From an uncultured Lachnospiraceae bacterium (GTDB lineage Bacteria > Bacillota > Clostridia > Lachnospirales > Lachnospiraceae), in the NCBI GenBank assembly GCA_910585075.1, contig CAJUED010000024.1, positions 15,178 to 53,287 of the forward strand: a DNA stretch of 38,110 nt, in the 5' to 3' direction. The notes beneath the pieces are model-generated. The model had not been told where the DNA came from. It worked only from the letters and a program-made list of their open reading frames with translations, and did not search any database. The translations under genes were made by a program, and so were the position numbers. Positions 32,958 to 38,110 of this stretch are shown in pieces. The stretch's first letter is position 1. Each line of letters opens with the position of its first letter.

Positions 32958-35018
32958 TTAAGGCAGATACTGCTCCACAATTTCCTTCACCTGTCCCTGC
33001 TCCAGCTCCATCAGCCACAAAACCGGATAGTCCATTTCCTTCAGATAATCCTCAAACTCCTTTTCCGTAAGTTCTACAGTCGGGTCATAATGATTTTCCA
33101 GGATAAAAAATCTGCAGTCCTCATGAAGGGGATACGTGATATCTCCGCCCTCCGCATCCACCACCTCAAATCCCGCATCCGCATTGTACTCCGGTTTCCA
33201 GTCCGGGCTCTCAAATGTCACCCAGTTCTGCTTATCTATGGTGGCAAAGCCATTTTCCATTTTAGATATATAACCGTGAATCATTTCATTGTAAACCGTT
33301 ATCGCAAAGGTATCCGCAATCACCGGCAGCTCCCGCCCCCAGCCTTCCTCCGCTTCCTCCGGGTAATGATAAAATACGCACCAGGTCTCCTCATCCGTCT
33401 TATGGAGCTTTACTTTATAGATAATTCCTTCCTCCGCCATTGACAGCTCCGTCTCTCCGTTTTCCTCCTGATAACCGTCATTTGCCAGTATCCGCTCAAT
33501 CTGATAATCCTTTTCAAAATGAGCCACTGAGAGCTGCACATTTTCATTGACCACAGCCTGCCACATATCCGCCTCCTTCTTCTGCCATTCACCCTCAGGC
33601 AGATAAAAAGAATAGGCGTCCTCCGCCGTAAGCACGGCGCGCTTTTCTTCCGGCTCCCCTTCTTTCATTATAGTAAGCGTTTTTATATTGTCCCCTTCCC
33701 CGGAAAGACTTTCCCCAAAAAGCGCGCCTCCATCAGAAGCGCTGTCTCCGGGTGCACCGGACCATGTATTTGCAGACTGTATATTCCCGGACTCCGCTCC
33801 GGGAGACATGGGTTCGGCAGACATCCCGTCAGAGGCGGAACCGCCGGAGCTTTGAACGTCGCCGGAAGACATACCTTCCATCCCCTCTCCGTCTTCAAAT
33901 TGTGCGCTGTTTCTCATCAGGCTTGAGGAATCTTCATCGCTATTATTTGTAATGGAACAGCCTATCAGACCTCCCAGGCACACTGCCAAAATTACAGCGC
34001 CAACCAACATGACGGTTCCATTTTTCTTTTTACTTTTCGCTAAAATATTTTCAAAGCGCTTTTTCATAATCTGTTTTCCCCCATAAAATTCCGTAGACAG
34101 GCGATTTCTTTTTATACACTTCTTATGAAGGGTGGACAGCAGCGTTTCCGTATAAGCCTTCCGCACCGTGTAATCCTCTCCCTGTACCACCCTCTCATCG
34201 CAGGACAGCTCCATATCAATGTCCGCTTCCCGCCTCATAAGCCAGACAAGGGGATTGAACCAGTGAATCCCATTTGCAATCACAAAGAGGAATTTCATCC
34301 AAACATCCCTGCGTTTTAAGTGAATCAGTTCGTGTTTCAGAATAAAAAACAATTCCTCCTGGGTGTACTGCTCCTTTGGGAGCACCAAAACAGGCCTGAA
34401 AAATCCCATCATCATAGGCCCGGAGGCACCGGGAACCTCCGCAATATGTATCGTACTCTTGATATGAAGCTCATGCTTAAGCTTAAGCACCTGCCGCCAA
34501 ATATCCGCATCCTTTATGGCGGTTCCCGTCTTTGTCACCTGCCTTCCGTAGGAAAAATAGGAAAACAGATGCACAGCCATAAAGACCAAACCTCCCACGG
34601 CCCAGATAGCTGCCGCTATATCAAGGAGCGTTATACCGCCGCCATTGTCCGAAGCCCTAAGCGGAATCGCAGTGGTCATCCCCTCGGGTATTTTCACCAT
34701 GATTCGCACAGGCGCCTGCTGCGTTCCCGGTAAATTATCCCCGTCTCCTTTTTCATCCTCAAGTGCACTCCGCGTCCTCATATCTTCTTCCCCTTTCGGC
34801 GCGCTCTGAGCCTTCACCTGGGAGAATGCCTCCCAGGCAGAACGCCTGTTAATCCCACAGACAGGCAGGACGAGCCAGAGTGCAAGAAAAATCCAGACCA
34901 GATATTTCCATCTTGCATTATAGCGCCTGTTCAAAAATGGTGTTGACAAAATCAGCACGGCAATCACCAAACCGGCTGATACCGAAATTTCAAAAACCGA
35001 AACAAAAATATTCATCAT
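32958..35018 (-). CDS. M56 family metallopeptidase sensor (BlaR1/MecR1-like) with a novel C-terminus
   Basis: This 686-residue membrane protein has TM segments at about 10-25, 38-55, 131-153 and 336-354. HELIH (229-233) is the zinc-binding HExxH, in KHELIHLKRRDVW, with a distal Glu in READIDMELSCDE (263-275), typical of the M56 family. After the last TM is a Gly/Ser/Met/Asp-rich linker (about 360-430) and a domain of about 250 residues (Trp-, Glu- and Tyr-rich) in place of the penicillin-binding sensor of BlaR1. The signal is therefore not a beta-lactam as far as sequence shows. It lies 124 bases after blaI with the same orientation. Two ATGs at 35018 and 35015 are both possible. Confidence 0.9.
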   Translation of the reverse strand: MMNIFVSVFEISVSAGLVIAVLILSTPFLNRRYNARWKYLVWIFLALWLVLPVCGINRRSAWEAFSQVKAQSAPKGEEDMRTRSALEDEKGDGDNLPGTQQAPVRIMVKIPEGMTTAIPLRASDNGGGITLLDIAAAIWAVGGLVFMAVHLFSYFSYGRQVTKTGTAIKDADIWRQVLKLKHELHIKSTIHIAEVPGASGPMMMGFFRPVLVLPKEQYTQEELFFILKHELIHLKRRDVWMKFLFVIANGIHWFNPLVWLMRREADIDMELSCDERVVQGEDYTVRKAYTETLLSTLHKKCIKRNRLSTEFYGGKQIMKKRFENILAKSKKKNGTVMLVGAVILAVCLGGLIGCSITNNSDEDSSSLMRNSAQFEDGEGMEGMSSGDVQSSGGSASDGMSAEPMSPGAESGNIQSANTWSGAPGDSASDGGALFGESLSGEGDNIKTLTIMKEGEPEEKRAVLTAEDAYSFYLPEGEWQKKEADMWQAVVNENVQLSVAHFEKDYQIERILANDGYQEENGETELSMAEEGIIYKVKLHKTDEETWCVFYHYPEEAEEGWGRELPVIADTFAITVYNEMIHGYISKMENGFATIDKQNWVTFESPDWKPEYNADAGFEVVDAEGGDITYPLHEDCRFFILENHYDPTVELTEKEFEDYLKEMDYPVLWLMELEQGQVKEIVEQYLP

Positions 35019-35142
35019 CACATTCCCCTTCTATATGTAATCTCCCTCTGTAAAACCCTTTCCTGTAAAATACCTTTTCCACAAAGTTCTCCCGCAAAAT
35101 ATTTCTTACCTGAATTAATTTATTCTGCAGAATGCGTCTCCC

Positions 35143-35517
35143 TTATTCTGTCTTATCCAGCTTATCCAGAAACTCTCTGAGCTCCTCCACATCAGAGGCT
35201 TCAATCGCCTTACTGTTATACAGGGAAGCCACCATATTTCGCAGAGAGTTATCATACAGCTTCTCCAGGAAATGCCTGCTTGCCCCGGTCTTATACTCAT
35301 TCTCCGCAATAAGCGGCGCATACAGATTACTTCCCGTTGAGCGGTCGCAGCTGACAAATCCCTTATCCGATAACCGTGCCAATGAGGTCATCAGGGTGGA
35401 AAGCTGCCATTTTCGCTTTCCCTGTAATTCCTTTAAAATATAATTGGACGTGACCGGATTGTCACTGTCCCAAATCACCTGCATAATTTCCAGTTCCGCT
35501 TCACCAAGTTTTTTCAT
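35143..35517 (-). CDS. blaI: BlaI/MecI-type transcriptional repressor
   Basis: This 124-residue winged helix-turn-helix dimer begins MKKLGEAELEIMQVIWDSDN. The DNA-binding region is VTSNYILKELQGKRKWQLST, followed by the wing KGFVSCDRSTGSNLYAP, and a C-terminal dimerisation helix runs from about residue 80. Members repress their own operon until the M56 partner, here the next gene, causes their cleavage. GGGAGGATTTTTATG gives a strong start. The promoter has two overlapping operators with TACA/TGTA half-sites (next entries). Confidence 0.95.
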   Translation of the reverse strand: MKKLGEAELEIMQVIWDSDNPVTSNYILKELQGKRKWQLSTLMTSLARLSDKGFVSCDRSTGSNLYAPLIAENEYKTGASRHFLEKLYDNSLRNMVASLYNSKAIEASDVEELREFLDKLDKTE

Positions 35518-35594
35518 AAAAATCCTCCCTTCTTATCAACAACCTGCAAATTGTATGCATACAAAGTATGCTATGGGTAAGCATAAATTTGTTG
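35518..35594 (-). repeat. Repeated leader sequence ahead of a start codon (copy 3)
   Basis: On the minus strand CAACAAATTTATGCTTAC... ends with ATTTGCAGGTTGTTGATAAG and GGGAGG before blaI. It matches the copies ahead of oppC and the PF00756 esterase. The longer middle contains an ATGCATAC/GTATGC-type dyad. Confidence 0.6.
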
Positions 35595-35621
35595 TGTGAA
35601 AATTTATTTTCGTACCTCATC

Positions 35622-35670
35622 ATTATACATTTGTATAATTTATTATGCGCTTGTATAATGAACTTGTCAA
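35622..35670 (-). promoter_or_regulatory. Promoter and tandem operators of the blaI-blaR operon
   Basis: TTGACA (35670-35665), 17 bases, CATAAT (35647-35642) on the minus strand. Operator 1, ATTATACA-TT-TGTATAAT (35622-35639), is a perfect dyad with TACA/TGTA half-sites. Operator 2 (35642-35659) has one good half, TGTATAAT, and a degenerate other half, exactly 20 bases from operator 1. They cover the -10 and the start of transcription, so repressor binding would block RNA polymerase. Confidence 0.85.
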
Positions 35671-35690
35671 GTACGAAATCAATAACCTCA

Positions 35691-35719
35691 TTTACAACGA
35701 AATTCCACCATGGTAAAAT
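35691..35719 (+). promoter_or_regulatory. Promoter of xpt
   Basis: TTTACA (35691-35696), 17 bases, TAAAAT (35714-35719), with an extended -10 TGG before it. The transcript would begin near 35726, so the leader (about 40 bases) has no room for the xpt purine riboswitch found in Bacillus. Confidence 0.75.
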
Positions 35720-35766
35720 GAAAAAAGCTTTATATACCACAGAGAAAGGGGATAATTATTAATTCT

Positions 35767-36369
35767 ATGAATATTCTGGAAGAAAGAATCCGAAAAGACG
35801 GTATCATAAACGACAATCAAGTCCTTAAAGTGGACAGCTTTCTGAATCATCAGATGGATGTGGCATTGTTCAAACAGATGGGCGAAGAATGGAAAAGACG
35901 GTTTGCGGATGTCCCCATCACCAAGATACTGACCATTGAGGCCTCCGGGATCGGAATTGCCTGTATTGTCTCCGAATGCTTCAATGTGCCTGTGGTCTTC
36001 GCCAAAAAGTCAAGAACCATCAATATAGAAGGCGACATGTACACCGCCCAGGTGGAATCCTTCACCCATAAATGTACCAATCAGATTATGGTTTCCAAGA
36101 AGTTTCTGGGGCCCGAAGACCATATCCTTATCATTGATGATTTTCTCGCAAACGGCTGCGCACTGCAGGGGCTCATTTCCGTGGTCTCCCAGGCTCACGC
36201 CACCTTAGAGGGAATCGGCATTGCCATAGAAAAAGGCTTCCAAAATGGCGGACAAATCATACGGAATCTGGGCTACCGCCTTGAATCCCTTGCCATCATT
36301 GAAAGTATGGACGGAGCAACAGGCCAAATTACTTTCCGTAAGCAGCACCATACCGCACCGCAAAAATAA
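35767..36369 (+). CDS. xpt: Xanthine phosphoribosyltransferase
   Basis: It converts xanthine plus PRPP to XMP (purine salvage, cytoplasm). The 200-residue sequence starts MNILEERIRKDGIINDNQVL and carries LTIEASGIGIACIVSECFNVPVVFAKKS in two parts, VESFTHKC, and the PRPP loop HILIIDDFLANGCAL (about 118-132), characteristic of Xpt. The best ribosome binding site, AAAGGGG, is 15 bases from the ATG, which is far; no closer start is visible. It is divergent from the blaI operon. The same organism has apt and an NCS2 permease at 8.8-10.9 kb. Confidence 0.95.
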   Translation: MNILEERIRKDGIINDNQVLKVDSFLNHQMDVALFKQMGEEWKRRFADVPITKILTIEASGIGIACIVSECFNVPVVFAKKSRTINIEGDMYTAQVESFTHKCTNQIMVSKKFLGPEDHILIIDDFLANGCALQGLISVVSQAHATLEGIGIAIEKGFQNGGQIIRNLGYRLESLAIIESMDGATGQITFRKQHHTAPQK

Positions 36370-36508
36370 CATCAAACGCCGCCACGCTTCACGAGACGGC
36401 TAATTGAAATAAAATTCAGCATTGGCACAAAAGCAGGCATTGAATTCACTGCCATTTCTGCAAAGCCAAACTGATACTAATATAACAGTAAAAGGAGGCA
36501 AACTAACT

Positions 36509-37837
36509 ATGGAGCAATATTATTCAGACACTTTATGTAAGGCTCTCCGCCTGCTTTATTTTCAGGCGGATTCCTCTCAATTTCCGGAAGGCGTACAGCT
36601 TTTGGAGCAGGCGGTAGCAGCCGAAGAACCTGACGCTTTCTATTTTCTGGCCAGATGCTGCGGCTGGGGCGACGGAAATGTGACGGTAAACGAGAAAAGG
36701 GCCAAAAAGCTTTCAAAACGCGGCATTGAGCTTGGGAGCGATCTGTGTGTACTGGGCGCCGACCGTATGGACGTGTTAAAAGGCGACATCAAAAACGCCA
36801 TGACCAAAACCCTGAAAGAATCCTTCGACAGCGTTTTGTCCATGGCTAAGGCCGGAGAACCTATGGCCCAATATGCAATCGGCCTGTTTTACTTCTGGGG
36901 CGATATGCTCCTTAATTTCCAGAAACCCTCACAGGCAGATTTTGCAAAGTGCGAAAGAGAAAACGCCCTGGAGGCTCTTACCTGGTTTCGCCGTTCCGCA
37001 GAACAGGGCTGCATCCCCGCCTTCCGCAACGCCTTTAACAGTGTGCGCGGCGGCGTAAACGGTGTGCCCAAAGATTTGGAAGAAGCCCTCCGCTGGGTGG
37101 AGACCATGGACGGCAAAGTGGATATGCGGGATTATTACCATTCTATTGTTTTGGAATATCAGGATTTGAAACGTCATGCCGACGCAATCCGCTGGTGTGA
37201 AAAGGGTGTCCGCGACGGCGTATCCGTCTGTATGGTAGACCTAGGCCTCGTGTATTTATACGGTGACAGAGGGGCAAAGGAGGACGACGCAAAAGCCCTG
37301 GACTATTTTCTTATGGCGGCTAAGTCCGGTGATGAGTACGGCAGTTACAACGCGGGCCGCTGCTATTACTATGGCTGGGGCTGCACCAAAGACTACAATG
37401 AAGCTTTCCGCTGCTTCGAAGCGGCTGTCCGGGGCGGCCACGAGAGCTCCAGGTGGTATCTGGCCAGATGTTATTTCTGGGGACAGGGAACCGAAGTTAA
37501 TTATGAGGCCTCTGTCAAAATGATGAGCATACTCATAAACAAACAGCTGAATTACCCCAAAGAACTGATGGGCTACTGCTGTCTTTACGGCAAAGGCACA
37601 GGCACCGATATGATTCGCGGAAAGCGCCTTCTTGAGGAAGCTGCCCAGGCGGACAACGGCCAGGCCTGGATGTTCCTTGGGGATATGTACGACCAAGGCG
37701 TAGGCGTACCCGAAAATATCCCCACCGCCGTGTCCTGTTATCAGAAGGCAGCCGATAAAAAGATTGCCGGATCCACTGAGGCCCTTGGGCGCTACAAAAA
37801 GACCTTGTTCGGCAAATGGAAAAGACGTGAAGGCTAA
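36509..37837 (+). CDS. Sel1-like repeat protein
   Basis: This 442-residue cytoplasmic solenoid protein has about eight Sel1 (TPR-like) repeats. Examples are ALDYFLMAAKSGDEYGSYNAGRCYYYGWGCTKDY in two turns, AVRGGHESSRWYLARCYFWGQG, KRLLEEAAQADNGQAWMFLG and CYQKAADKKIAGSTEALGRY. Sel1 proteins are scaffolds for protein complexes; some function in signalling or host contact. There is no signal peptide or membrane segment. An upstream in-frame extension from a TTG at 36422 exists, but AAGGAGG ten bases before this ATG decides the start. No partner gene is adjacent. Confidence 0.9.
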   Translation: MEQYYSDTLCKALRLLYFQADSSQFPEGVQLLEQAVAAEEPDAFYFLARCCGWGDGNVTVNEKRAKKLSKRGIELGSDLCVLGADRMDVLKGDIKNAMTKTLKESFDSVLSMAKAGEPMAQYAIGLFYFWGDMLLNFQKPSQADFAKCERENALEALTWFRRSAEQGCIPAFRNAFNSVRGGVNGVPKDLEEALRWVETMDGKVDMRDYYHSIVLEYQDLKRHADAIRWCEKGVRDGVSVCMVDLGLVYLYGDRGAKEDDAKALDYFLMAAKSGDEYGSYNAGRCYYYGWGCTKDYNEAFRCFEAAVRGGHESSRWYLARCYFWGQGTEVNYEASVKMMSILINKQLNYPKELMGYCCLYGKGTGTDMIRGKRLLEEAAQADNGQAWMFLGDMYDQGVGVPENIPTAVSCYQKAADKKIAGSTEALGRYKKTLFGKWKRREG

Positions 37838-37878
37838 TACTTTGTATAATACTTCGTATTTTCAAATTGGCAGATAAA

Positions 37879-37934
37879 ATTTTCGGTATGTAACCATCAC
37901 TGCTTTATCTCTGATACGGTTACATACCGAAAAT
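37879..37934. terminator. 17-bp perfect inverted repeat after the Sel1 gene
   Basis: ATTTTCGGTATGTAACC (37879-37895) is exactly inverted at 37918-37934 around a 22-base loop. It lies 41 bases after the Sel1 stop. Tails on each side are AT-rich with only short T-runs, so it may be a bidirectional terminator or a protein-binding dyad. Confidence 0.55.
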
Positions 37935-38048
37935 ATTTTATTGCCTCTCATTTTCCTGCTGACACCACATAATACACTCAAAAATCCAGCCGCTATGCTG
38001 CTTTCGCGCTTCGCGCTCAAAGATTTTTTGTGCTTATAAAGCACGTGT

Positions 38049-38110
38049 TATCATATCAGGTGAAATCAAATGCTCACTCTGTTCGCGCTTGATTTCCTGC
38101 TGACATGATA
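38049..38110. repeat. Imperfect inverted repeat at the window end
   Basis: TATCATATCAGGTGAAATC (38049-38067) is an imperfect inverse of the last 22 bases (38089-38110). A GTGCTT/AAGCAC hairpin (38029-38043) precedes it. The 273 bases after the Sel1 gene contain no gene that I can support. Confidence 0.45.

Noticed and set aside
32958..35517. Beta-lactam resistance operon
   Set aside because: BlaI and an M56 protease are present, but the penicillin-binding sensor domain and any beta-lactamase or PBP2a gene are absent.
36371..36400. Repeat family with CAAACGCCG (also near 3636 and 28387)
   Set aside because: The shared sequence is only about nine to ten bases and the flanks do not align, so chance similarity is likely.
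36422..36508. N-terminal extension of the Sel1 protein from TTG
   Set aside because: The stretch covers the AAGGAGG site of the chosen ATG and has no homology to the repeats.

Overview
The window looks like chromosomal DNA of an anaerobic gut Firmicute, most likely Lachnospiraceae (Clostridium cluster XIVa). The reasons are strong AGGAGG-type ribosome binding sites, the rpsF-ssb-rpsR order with a DUF951 gene upstream, many family-5 (peptide-type) transport and glycoside hydrolase genes, and a CptIN-like type III toxin-antitoxin locus, a family first described in gut Clostridia. This placement is inferred from gene content and not from a marker phylogeny.

Layout. 1-3900, minus strand: rpsR (start only), ssb and rpsF behind a structured leader and a clear promoter, then DUF951, a sirtuin, a YdcF-type membrane protein coupled to a GNAT acetyltransferase, and a 61-residue protein. 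4000-8500: an inverted-repeat element, a frameshifted GH127 beta-L-arabinofuranosidase, a divergent GH13_31 alpha-glucosidase and a 74-residue protein. 8700-10900, plus strand: adenine phosphoribosyltransferase and an NCS2 purine permease. 11000-15600, minus strand: MATE, MFS and a cytoplasmic GH5 enzyme.

15800-30200, minus strand, is the main accessory locus. It has a family-5 solute-binding lipoprotein, an OppBCDF-type ABC importer, a two-TM sensor/AraC regulator, two paralogous type-B carboxylesterases, two paralogous PF00756 esterases and a small membrane protein. None of the esterases has a signal peptide, so the natural model is import of an ester-decorated compound (oligosaccharide or conjugate) followed by cytoplasmic de-esterification. 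An exact 10-mer, CAAAAAATGA, occurs five times in the window. All five copies are intergenic in this locus and lie upstream of its transcription units, making it a good candidate operator for the AraC regulator.

30400-38110: a PHP phosphoesterase, a UPF0126 membrane protein, a complete type III toxin-antitoxin locus (promoter, three 42-nt RNA repeats with a covarying stem, terminator, toxin gene), a BlaI/BlaR1-like pair with tandem operators but no penicillin-binding sensor, xanthine phosphoribosyltransferase, and a Sel1-repeat protein. The most interesting elements are the type III toxin-antitoxin locus and the esterase/ABC-transport regulon with its repeated operator.
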